Positions 35,887 to 44,316 of a stretch of DNA of 64,000 nt are shown here, in pieces (the stretch's first letter is position 1; the number at the start of each line of letters is the position of its first letter). The notes below the pieces were generated by a model, which saw nothing but the letters and a program-made list of their open reading frames with translations, had not been told where the DNA came from and ran no database searches. Source of the stretch: Planctomycetota bacterium (GTDB taxonomy: Bacteria > Planctomycetota > Planctomycetia > Planctomycetales > Planctomycetaceae); assembly GCA_022600195.1 (NCBI GenBank), contig JAHZKX010000010.1:1-64000 (forward strand). The letters are read 5' to 3'. Made by a program: the position numbers and the translations under genes.

Positions 35887-38157
35887 TTAAACCAGACCTT
35901 TATGTTTCCGCAAAAACCATTCTCCCGTGAGTAAAACCACGAATAAGACCAGAAAATACCAGTTATCCCAAAGTGATATTCGTCTGTACCTTGTCAAGGC
36001 GTTGTTCCAGGATTTTTCATCATTCATTCGAGTTAAAAAATTTTCCAGTTCTTCAGGTGGAAGCGAACTACCACCTGATAATGAAGAGATGGCTTCCAGT
36101 AAGGAATAATCGGCTGCCGGATTGTCTAATTCCAGATCGCGGGGGTCGACAATGAATCGGGTTGTGGCATCAAATCCAAGAGATACGCCATTTTTTTCCG
36201 CATGGACCGTGACCCAATAATCGCCCGGTTCCATTGTTTGTGTGTAGGTGCTGGAGGAAGATTCTCCCGAACCCACTGTTTGGACTTGAGTGGATTTACC
36301 CGAAGGGCCTGTGACTCGAACTGTAAATTTGACGTCAGAAATGGGTTTGTTTTCTGAATCTCGGGCTCCGAATTGAATGGGGACTCTTGCGCCAGGGGAA
36401 ACATTTCTGGGATTCACACGTGCCCAGATGCTCTGGCCGGAATCATTTTCTTTATGAGCCAGCCAAAGGATCAACTGTCGCCAGAACTGCTCATGTTCTG
36501 CTCGATTGCCAGAAAGAAACCACTGAAATGTCGTGTCGCCAGCAAAAGCCATTACACGCGATCTTGCGACATCTGAAGCAAACAGCAGCGGAACAGCTTC
36601 ACCTCCTGCCGACTGGGCCAGAATTTCAACCGTCTCATATTTTTTTCTTAAACGATTTGCTCCTTTCAACGGAGCCAGGGAATTCCATTTTTTCTGATTT
36701 TCTGTGGCACTGTTTTCAAGTTGCATGACATAACGTTTCAAACCCAGAGCGGTCGGAATCATTTTAAGATCCTGGAAATAATGCAGATCTTTTGCAATAT
36801 TGTTTCCTGCTTGTTTTTCACTGGGACGCATTTGAACTGGGATGAATCTGTCTAATGCTGTACCTGCATAGCCTCCTGGACCGAAACTGCGATAGCCGCC
36901 AGTCATAAGAAGCCCGGCCCCCTGTTCGATTCGGCTGGAAATCTGTTGGATGACTTTAGGTCCTAGAAGATCTGCTGGAACATCTCCAATGAGAAATACA
37001 TCGTATTTTGAGAGGTCCAGATTTTGTGGTATTTTACCGCCAGAAAATCCATTTCCCACAGGAATGTAATCTAATTGAATTTTGGGGTCATTCATCGAAC
37101 GGATAAATTTTTGCTCAGGACGGAGCGAGTCAAAATAAACGACTTGTACGCCCCCCTTCTGAACAGTGACAATCGTTTCCAGGCGGTTGTTCGTCTGTTT
37201 GATTTCTCCTTCCAGAGGAACCACTTCGACGGCAATTTTGTATTCACCTGGAATCTCTGGGGTCCAAAACAGTTCAACAGTACTGAGTTCGTTATTCTGA
37301 GTGGGATGAATCTGTGTTGCGACTCGGGAATTGTTGTACGCGGGAGCAGGTTTCATTTTACCAGCTTCACCGATTTTCTTATCAGTTCGGTCTTCAACGA
37401 GAAGGCGCACAGTTAAATCACGATTAATCGCACCCAAACTACGTACTTTCACGCTGATGGGGGTCGTTTTTTTCTCAAAAACCAGCGGATCAATGACCAG
37501 ACTTTCCATAATCAGATCTAAAGATGTGTCTTTCAGATTAGAAGAACCAAATCCAATAGTGTAAATGGGAATCCCTGAATCCCCAAAAAAACTGGCTTGC
37601 GATCTGGTATCCACATCAAAAGATGGAAGTGTACGTTCTGCCCCATCTGAAAGTAGTAAAATTCCTACCAGTTTTTCCTGTTGTATTTGAGATGAAATAG
37701 AATTCAGTGAGTATCCGATTGCTGTTTGTTCTCCGTTGGATTCTTCAGAAAAAACTTCAACAGGTATCAGCTCTTTTGAAAAATTAAATCGTTTGATTCC
37801 AATGTTTTTATCCATGTTTTCAAACTGATTTTTTACAGAATTCAACGTTTTTACTAGTTCATTTCGACGTGTTGTGTTACCCGGTCCATCTTCAGTTTGC
37901 ATGCTGCGACTGGAGTCTGCCAGTATATACAGCCAGGACTGTCTGGTTGTTTTATCAGTCAATTCAATGGCAGGACGTAACAGCATAAATACAAGTGCAA
38001 ACACAGTGAGTAACCGCATGCCTATCAACGATCGACGTAGTGGAAGTGATAAGTGTTTTACTCGTTTTGGATAGGTGATTAATACCAATGAAATCAACGC
38101 GATGATGATCAGAGTCATCATCGGCCAGGACCAGATTGGTTCAAGAATTGGTTTCAT
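35887..38157 (-). CDS. VWA-domain membrane protein with GATase-like domain (Bat-like)
   Basis: A 756-residue planctomycete-type membrane protein. Two N-terminal helices (about 12-28 and 44-62) precede a VWA domain whose MIDAS motif DSSRS lies near 86-90, a divalent-metal and ligand-binding site. A middle beta-sandwich region follows, then a glutamine-amidotransferase-like alpha/beta segment (residues about 365-430: VFLIGDVPADLL, QGAGLLMTGGYRSFGPGG). A C-terminal helix near 737-755 closes the protein. The layout matches proteins that cooperate with MoxR-type AAA+ ATPases in membrane-protein maturation. Located 40 bp from the BatA-like gene on the same strand, so co-transcription is likely. Confidence 0.88.
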   Translation of the reverse strand: MKPILEPIWSWPMMTLIIIALISLVLITYPKRVKHLSLPLRRSLIGMRLLTVFALVFMLLRPAIELTDKTTRQSWLYILADSSRSMQTEDGPGNTTRRNELVKTLNSVKNQFENMDKNIGIKRFNFSKELIPVEVFSEESNGEQTAIGYSLNSISSQIQQEKLVGILLLSDGAERTLPSFDVDTRSQASFFGDSGIPIYTIGFGSSNLKDTSLDLIMESLVIDPLVFEKKTTPISVKVRSLGAINRDLTVRLLVEDRTDKKIGEAGKMKPAPAYNNSRVATQIHPTQNNELSTVELFWTPEIPGEYKIAVEVVPLEGEIKQTNNRLETIVTVQKGGVQVVYFDSLRPEQKFIRSMNDPKIQLDYIPVGNGFSGGKIPQNLDLSKYDVFLIGDVPADLLGPKVIQQISSRIEQGAGLLMTGGYRSFGPGGYAGTALDRFIPVQMRPSEKQAGNNIAKDLHYFQDLKMIPTALGLKRYVMQLENSATENQKKWNSLAPLKGANRLRKKYETVEILAQSAGGEAVPLLFASDVARSRVMAFAGDTTFQWFLSGNRAEHEQFWRQLILWLAHKENDSGQSIWARVNPRNVSPGARVPIQFGARDSENKPISDVKFTVRVTGPSGKSTQVQTVGSGESSSSTYTQTMEPGDYWVTVHAEKNGVSLGFDATTRFIVDPRDLELDNPAADYSLLEAISSLSGGSSLPPEELENFLTRMNDEKSWNNALTRYRRISLWDNWYFLVLFVVLLTGEWFLRKHKGLV

Positions 38158-38197
38158 ATCGAATTCAAGTATAACTATGATTGTCTGAGACTAATTT

Positions 38198-40684
38198 TTA
38201 AGTTTCAGAAAGGGGTTCTGGTGTTTGGTCAATTTCATAAAAAAAGTTGGCAGTAAAATGTTCCAGACAAAAAAAGAGTATTAGTAGAGTGGCAAGGAGA
38301 GGGAAAATTTCGACTCCCAGTCGACCGGTACGAATGGTTCGTTTGAGGTCTTCTGTATTGCGTGCCAGACTATAACGTTCCATTCCCAATAGCTGATTGA
38401 GTTCTTCAACAGTTATCGGCTGGAAATCGCTTTCTCCAGGAGATGAGTTGACACTGAACCCTGTTGAGAACTGAGTTTGATTACTGGAGTTGTCGATCAG
38501 TTGATAATGCCCTGCTACAGTGGTTTCTGGAATGGATATTTGTTGCTTTCCCGGCTGAACATCGACTCGCAATTGTTTTAGGTCGGGTGTTCTCAACAGA
38601 AACGAAGTAAGGTTTTCAGCAGATGAGGGCCACTGGTAGCTCGCGATATCTCCCGCGAGATAATTTGTCCGATTGGATCTTGCGTGAATCAGGTAGCGCG
38701 TCAGCTGATCTGCAAAAGCCAGATAAGACCAACGGGCAAATAAAAGCTGACTCCAGCTGTTGTCGTCAATGCCCGTTGTAAGAACAATTACTTTTCCTCG
38801 ACCAAGAGATTGCTCCACAATTGCTGGGGAATGGCGAGAATCGGTATAGCGGGCTAAGACTTGTCCTTGATTGACAGGATCGACACGCCAAAAACGATTG
38901 ACCTCCATTGACGAAAGTTCTCCCGTTCCTCCCAGATTCTGAAAGTAAGTAAAGAGAGAGTGTTGGTTATTTTCCAGATCTAAAAATTCTGGTGGAATAA
39001 ATTTCAGTGAGCCAAGCAATTCCACGGGAAGTAATTTTTGAGCGGCTACCGAATTAAAGGAAATAATCATAGATTCGGGTGCATCACCATCACTGCCTAA
39101 AATTAAACAAAGACCCCCTCCTTTTTCAGTATACTCAGTTAATTTCTGCCAGGTAATTGCTGGCAAACTCGTTACATTGATGAAATAGATAGCTGCATAT
39201 TTTTCAATGGGGAGTGTATCGATAGTATTCAGAGGTGCAACTTTGCATTGAAAGCGATTTTTTTTTAAAGCGATCAGAGATTTTGGGGCTAAGGCATCGC
39301 TCCATAGACGTGCAGAATTCTGATCAGGGCTGATGATTAAAATTTCAGGCGGTGGAGATGCCGCGATTGTAAAATAGCGGACGTCGTCGGGAAGATAAGG
39401 GTCTGATGACGTGATTCGTAATTCACCTTGAGTGATTTTCTGGCTGATATTGGGGAGATTCATCTCCAACCCTGTGCCTTGTCGAAAATTTGAAGAAAGA
39501 TCAGCCCCTGATTTATCTGATGGCTTCTTTATGGTTGAGAGCGGGCGTTGGTCCCGTTTGATTAATTGACCTTGTTCATTTTGTGTGTACAGTTCAAGGA
39601 TCGTATTCTCAGCTGTAATTCCAGATGAGACGATGTCCGTTTTTAAAGTGACTGAACTTCCGAGTGTGACTGACTCGCGAGAAAGATTAATCTGAGAGAT
39701 GCCAATATTTTGCGGATTCGTCACTCCGACATCAATGATATATATTCCCAGCCATTTAAGTTTTTCAAGTTGTTGCTTAATTAACTGCGAGGGTTGATTT
39801 TTCCAGGCCGAACGGGCTAGATCCGTATAGAGGTAGATCTCTCTCACGGATTGATCTGATTGAGTCTGGGAAGATTGTTGTTTGCTGGTGTTACGTTTCA
39901 GATCTTCTTCCTGGCGATTGATGGCTGAACGTAATCGATCATCCAGAAAGAGCGAATAGGCTGAAGTTTTCAATGATTTGATTCTCGATTGAACCGCTGA
40001 CAGATCTGATTGATAGGGGGAAATGTCTTCATTGCTGCTGTGTAGTACAGAAACTCTGCTTTGAGCAGGCAGATTACTTAAGTGTTCACCGGCGATCTTC
40101 TTTGCCTGATCCAGACGGGATTGATTTTCCAGTCGGTAATCCATACTGAGGCTGGTATCAAATAAAAAGATAGCTGTGACGGGAATGTTTTCAGAGACAG
40201 CAGGTGTTGGTTCAGAGAGTTCAGCAAAGATCCGATTCTGATAAGGCCAGAATACCAACAACAACAAAAGCAAAAGAGCAGCAGCACCAACTCCTCCTCT
40301 TGTATAGGTACGACGCGTGTTTAACGTCTGCTGAGAGATGTTTTGGTGCTGAAGATATTTCATTAATCCGGCATAAGCAGCAATAGCGAGCACAAGAATA
40401 ATGATTAACATCACAATTTCGTATGTTGAGAAACTATAATTTGCAGGCGGAAGTGAGGGTCTGGTCAGCGCGAAAACAATTGCGATAATGACCAGTATGC
40501 GTAGTAATAACAGCCACAGATGTCGCAATTTAAGTCGTCGGGAGTTTTGGATTTTTCGTTGTTGAAGTAGGGCTAAGGCGGGAAAAATCAACTTCTTAGG
40601 TTTAGACCGCAGAAGGAAGTGTAAAATTACCGGGATTATTGCGAGAAAGATTCCAAGAAATAAACCAGGGTGAATTAAAGACAT
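38198..40684 (-). CDS. BatA/aerotolerance-type VWA membrane protein
   Basis: A 828-residue protein with the BatA-type N-terminus: HPGLFLGIFLAIIPVILHFLLRSKPKKLIFP (helix 1 about 5-25), a second helix near 55-76, and a third and fourth near 87-105 and 131-146. A VWA-like domain follows with the DTSLS MIDAS motif near 175-179. The rest is beta-rich with a GATase-like segment (GGGLCLILGSDGDAPE), and a terminal helix near 800-815. BatA/B proteins form membrane complexes with MoxR ATPases, thought to help metal insertion or complex assembly. No moxR or DUF58 gene lies beside it in this window. Note that the two membrane VWA proteins here are paralogous in layout. Confidence 0.88.
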   Translation of the reverse strand: MSLIHPGLFLGIFLAIIPVILHFLLRSKPKKLIFPALALLQQRKIQNSRRLKLRHLWLLLLRILVIIAIVFALTRPSLPPANYSFSTYEIVMLIIILVLAIAAYAGLMKYLQHQNISQQTLNTRRTYTRGGVGAAALLLLLLLVFWPYQNRIFAELSEPTPAVSENIPVTAIFLFDTSLSMDYRLENQSRLDQAKKIAGEHLSNLPAQSRVSVLHSSNEDISPYQSDLSAVQSRIKSLKTSAYSLFLDDRLRSAINRQEEDLKRNTSKQQSSQTQSDQSVREIYLYTDLARSAWKNQPSQLIKQQLEKLKWLGIYIIDVGVTNPQNIGISQINLSRESVTLGSSVTLKTDIVSSGITAENTILELYTQNEQGQLIKRDQRPLSTIKKPSDKSGADLSSNFRQGTGLEMNLPNISQKITQGELRITSSDPYLPDDVRYFTIAASPPPEILIISPDQNSARLWSDALAPKSLIALKKNRFQCKVAPLNTIDTLPIEKYAAIYFINVTSLPAITWQKLTEYTEKGGGLCLILGSDGDAPESMIISFNSVAAQKLLPVELLGSLKFIPPEFLDLENNQHSLFTYFQNLGGTGELSSMEVNRFWRVDPVNQGQVLARYTDSRHSPAIVEQSLGRGKVIVLTTGIDDNSWSQLLFARWSYLAFADQLTRYLIHARSNRTNYLAGDIASYQWPSSAENLTSFLLRTPDLKQLRVDVQPGKQQISIPETTVAGHYQLIDNSSNQTQFSTGFSVNSSPGESDFQPITVEELNQLLGMERYSLARNTEDLKRTIRTGRLGVEIFPLLATLLILFFCLEHFTANFFYEIDQTPEPLSET

Positions 40685-40772
40685 ATTTCAAATAAATCTA
40701 TTAGGTTGACTCATGCTTAAATCAATAATGTGAAGTTTCTCGAAGTTAAGTCGATAAGGAAACGCGTAGCCC

Positions 40773-41606
40773 TTAAAATTTTGCGTTTCCAGATGATGAG
40801 TTTTTTCGACCACCACCAGTTTGAGGTGAGACAATCTCAACAGTTTCTAAACTGTAATCCATATGTTCATCCAGTTTTGATCCGCGCGAGATATTTTTAG
40901 GTATTACAAGCAACACAACGATTTTATTTTTTCCTGATTCGTCCAGATAGAGTCTCAATTGATAAGGAACACCGTTTATCTCTGTCTCGGGTTCAAATAT
41001 ACCGACCAAAAATGATTTGGGGTCGGTGTAACCTTTTCCTTTTGGATATTTTTCTGTCTTAAATTCTTCTGTATTCAGGAATTGATTGAACGTACTGGCA
41101 AGCTGATTATTTACTTCATCATGGAAGCTGAGTGCCTCATCCATCATTTTTTCCTTAAGAAGGTAATGATTGCTGAGGACGTAAAGATAAGCAGGGAGGT
41201 CTTTAGTTTCATTATCCAGCTCAACGGGAACTTCAACGCGCCAGGCACCTTCCAGTCCGGGTAGAACAAGGTCAATATAATCTGGTTGTCTGGGGTCGAT
41301 GGTTTGAGTTGGTTCAGGATCTACCGTCTCAGCTTCGTCAGAGTCTTTTGCTGGTGCTGCTGTGGGGCCATTGATCTGTTTGAACTCAATCGGCGCCCTC
41401 ATTTTAACCGACGGTGACGACCAGTTATTTGCTAAAGCCTGATCCCGAATATCAACGTATTCAAAATATTTGGCCGTTTCGTTTAATCTGTGCTCATATG
41501 TTTCTGATCCGCAGCCAGTCAAGCTGAGTGCAGCAGACAACATTAATAAGACGGAAGCACCGATTCCTTGAGGGTGATGATCAAAATTCAAAAATCTATT
41601 TTGCAT
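40773..41606 (-). CDS. Lipoprotein of unknown function heading the Bat-like set
   Basis: A 277-residue protein with a lipobox (LSLTGC; Cys near residue 32), so it is likely an envelope lipoprotein. The first part after the Cys is polar, then an acidic Thr/Pro-rich linker, then a compact alpha/beta region (DYIDLVLPGLEGAWRVEV and FLVGIFEPETEINGVPYQLRLYLDE). I do not recognise the family. ATG at 41606 was chosen since the TTG at 41618 gives only a four-residue extension. It lies 88 bp before batA-like, on the same strand, so it probably opens the operon. Its job may be to partner the VWA proteins, which is inference from position only. Confidence 0.7.
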   Translation of the reverse strand: MQNRFLNFDHHPQGIGASVLLMLSAALSLTGCGSETYEHRLNETAKYFEYVDIRDQALANNWSSPSVKMRAPIEFKQINGPTAAPAKDSDEAETVDPEPTQTIDPRQPDYIDLVLPGLEGAWRVEVPVELDNETKDLPAYLYVLSNHYLLKEKMMDEALSFHDEVNNQLASTFNQFLNTEEFKTEKYPKGKGYTDPKSFLVGIFEPETEINGVPYQLRLYLDESGKNKIVVLLVIPKNISRGSKLDEHMDYSLETVEIVSPQTGGGRKNSSSGNAKF

Positions 41607-41901
41607 TGTTAGTTTCAAGTCCCGTTTTTTTTAAAGGCCTGAGATCTATGTTAGCTTATTTTTATGTAAACTGCTGTAAGACATTTCTTTCAAGATGAGT
41701 TAAGTAGCAATTCGATATCAGTTTTTCACATCGTTGTCTCACTTGGAGAACAGGATCTTAAAAGATCAAATACTAAGGAAAGATCATGAGAATTAGAGAA
41801 AGTATAACAATTGAACAGAATGATTTTATACCAATCTGTTTATATTGTTGATGATATAGAAGGGAACGTCAACTACGATCATTTTGTGTGCAAAAATAAA
41901 A

Positions 41902-43182
41902 TTATGTTTCTGCTCGATACCGGACTTGGCCGGAAACAAGGACAATTTCCGCCCTGCCCTGGAGTTCTTTCCCCAGAAAGGGGCTGTTATGACTGGATGA
42001 TTTGAGATTGGCTGGTTCCAGCCTGTATGTGATATCCGGGTTGATCAGTGTGATATCAGCGTCAGCGCCCTCTGCCAGGGTTCCTTTGTCGAGTCCCAGG
42101 ATCTTTGCTGGACCAATTGTCATTTTACTGATAAATTCGGACCAGGATAAATGTTCCGGTCTGATCAAGCTTTGAAAGCAAACAGGAATGAGTGTTTCCA
42201 GCCCGATAATACCAAAGGCAGCACCTAGAATTTCGTCAGTCTTTTTTTCAGTGGCATGTGGTGTATGGTCAGAACAGATTGCATCGATGGTTCCATCTTT
42301 CAATCCTTCAATCAAGGCATCAATATGTTCCTGCGAGCGAAGTGGAGGTAGCACTTTATAATGGGGATCATAGGTTTCCAGCATCTGGTCGCTGAGCGCC
42401 AAATGATGGGGAGTAACGTCTGCGGTAACACGAATGCCGGCTTGCTTGGCTTGTCGAATTTGCGACACACTGTTTTTAGTAGAAATACACATGAGATGAA
42501 TTCTACCCTGGGTTAACTCCGCCAGTGCGATATCGCGATTGACCATAATTGATTCTGCTGCAGCGGGAATGCCTTTCAAGCCCAGCACGGTAGAGTAGTA
42601 ACCTTCGTGCATTTGCCCTTTTTCTGTCAGTTCAGGGACTTGAGGGCGATTCAGAATCGGACGATGAAACATACGCGTATATTCGAGTGCGCATCGCATG
42701 ATTTCAGCATTTTCAATCGGCTGATCTGCGTCGGTAAAACCGACTGCGTTGCCTGCCACCAGTTGTCCAATTTCAGCAAGCTCTTTACCCTCGTGGTTTT
42801 TGGTTACCGCACCTAATGGAAATACATTGCAATTGGCAGCTCGTTCTGCCTGAAGCAAGATAAATTCCGCGGATGAGCGATCATCGACCACGGGAGAGGT
42901 GTTTGGTAAACAACCCAGTGAAGTGACACCACCCGCCAGAGCGGCTGATGTCCCACTTTCGATGGTTTCGTCTTCTTCAAAACCAGGTTCACATAATGAA
43001 ACGTGAAGATCAATGAACCCAGGGCTGACAATTAGTCCTGTTGCGTCGATGACTTCCTCTGCAGCCGTTGTTTCTTTGCAGAGACCTTTGATGATGCCAT
43101 CTTCAACCAAAAGGTTTCCCTGCAGATCCAGATCTTGCGAAGGATCGATAATTCGGCCATTTTTTATGAGAATTGATTTCAT
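41902..43182 (-). CDS. PyrC' : apparently non-catalytic dihydroorotase homologue
   Basis: A 426-residue amidohydrolase-fold protein clearly of the class I dihydroorotase family ([33 protein letters not shown]). Dihydroorotase closes carbamoyl-aspartate to dihydroorotate with a zinc centre. Here the key residues are changed: the HxH zinc motif reads H60-V-S62, the substrate Arg is Cys64, the third zinc His is Arg179, the fourth is Cys232, and the substrate Asn is Leu278. His60, Asp151 and Asp305 remain. Enzyme activity is therefore unlikely. Its 4-bp overlap with pyrB fits the PyrC' subunits known from Pseudomonas and related bacteria, which structure aspartate carbamoyltransferase. An active dihydroorotase should be encoded elsewhere. 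Confidence 0.88.
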   Translation of the reverse strand: MKSILIKNGRIIDPSQDLDLQGNLLVEDGIIKGLCKETTAAEEVIDATGLIVSPGFIDLHVSLCEPGFEEDETIESGTSAALAGGVTSLGCLPNTSPVVDDRSSAEFILLQAERAANCNVFPLGAVTKNHEGKELAEIGQLVAGNAVGFTDADQPIENAEIMRCALEYTRMFHRPILNRPQVPELTEKGQMHEGYYSTVLGLKGIPAAAESIMVNRDIALAELTQGRIHLMCISTKNSVSQIRQAKQAGIRVTADVTPHHLALSDQMLETYDPHYKVLPPLRSQEHIDALIEGLKDGTIDAICSDHTPHATEKKTDEILGAAFGIIGLETLIPVCFQSLIRPEHLSWSEFISKMTIGPAKILGLDKGTLAEGADADITLINPDITYRLEPANLKSSSHNSPFLGKELQGRAEIVLVSGQVRYRAET

Positions 43183-44159
43183 CCTGGATTTCCCAAGGAA
43201 GATGTACGCTGAAGGTGAAGAAGATAGAGACAGGCCATTCTGATAATCAAACCATTGCTGACTTGGCCAAGAATCACGGAATGAGGGCCATCTGCCACAT
43301 CAGGTGTGATTTCAACTCCACGATTGATAGGGCCTGGTGCCAGGATCAATACATTCTCTTTTGCTTTGTTGATACGTTGTTTATTCATGCCGAACAGATG
43401 GGCATATTCCCGTATTGAAGGAAAAAAATGTCCTCGTTGACGCTCAAATTGAATTCTCAGTAGATTCAGACAGTCGGTGCGTGCTATGACCTCGTCAAGG
43501 CTATTTGAAACTTCGACTCCCATTCTGGATATGTCACTCGGTATTAAAGTCGTCGGTCCACATACAATGACATGCGCACCCAGTTTTTTTAGTCCCCAAA
43601 TATTAGATCGAGCGACTCTGCTATGTAGAATATCACCGACTAAAGTGACAGTCAGTCCTTCAATTTTTCCGAAGTGTTCCCGGATGGTAAAAATATCAAG
43701 CAGGGCTTGGGTGGGGTGCTCGTGTGTGCCATCGCCGGCGTTAAGAATATTTGCATCCAGATGCTGAGCCAGCAGCTGTGGTGCGCCGGGAGTTTTGTGT
43801 CTGACAACAACGTAAGAGACCCCCATGGCTTCGACTGTCTTCGCGGTATCAACAAAACTTTCACCTTTGGAGAGGCTGCTGCCCGAGGATGAAAAGTCAA
43901 CGGTATCGGCACTCAATCTTTTAGCCGCCAGGCCGAAGCTGATGCGTGTTCGTGTAGAGGGCTCAAAGAATAAATTGGCAACCACAGTTCCAGCCAGGGG
44001 AGTCAACTTGGTTTCCCCAATCGCAGCTAACCGCTTAAACTCTGAAGCCTGATTGAGGATAATATTGAGCTCGTCTTTGGAAAGGTCTTGTAGCCCTAAG
44101 ATATGTTTACGCGTCCAACCGCTTGAGATGTCAGTACGATACTCATGGTCTATATTCAT
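43179..44159 (-). CDS. pyrB: Aspartate carbamoyltransferase catalytic subunit
   Basis: Second step of pyrimidine synthesis: carbamoyl phosphate plus aspartate to N-carbamoyl-aspartate. The 326-residue chain has the carbamoyl-phosphate motif STRTR at 68-72, Lys98 in SLSKGES, HPTQ at 148-151, and [11 protein letters not shown] near 185-195. Length and motifs are typical. The stop overlaps the pyrC' start (ATGA), so translation is coupled and the two products probably form a complex, as in the Pseudomonas-type dodecamer with a non-catalytic dihydroorotase-like subunit. No pyrR leader or pyrI gene is visible. The upstream gap of 157 bp should hold the promoter. Confidence 0.96.
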   Translation of the reverse strand: MNIDHEYRTDISSGWTRKHILGLQDLSKDELNIILNQASEFKRLAAIGETKLTPLAGTVVANLFFEPSTRTRISFGLAAKRLSADTVDFSSSGSSLSKGESFVDTAKTVEAMGVSYVVVRHKTPGAPQLLAQHLDANILNAGDGTHEHPTQALLDIFTIREHFGKIEGLTVTLVGDILHSRVARSNIWGLKKLGAHVIVCGPTTLIPSDISRMGVEVSNSLDEVIARTDCLNLLRIQFERQRGHFFPSIREYAHLFGMNKQRINKAKENVLILAPGPINRGVEITPDVADGPHSVILGQVSNGLIIRMACLYLLHLQRTSSLGNPG

Positions 44160-44316
44160 AGTCGTATCAGATTTGAGTGGGTAGACGTATTCAGATCATG
44201 GGCAATCAATGTTTGCGCACCCCGACTGAGTGAAAATTACACTGGGCTGAGAGTGATATTACCAAGCCTTTCAGCTTCCTTCAAGGAGTTCACTCAGAGA
44301 TATTAAAGACAGAGTC

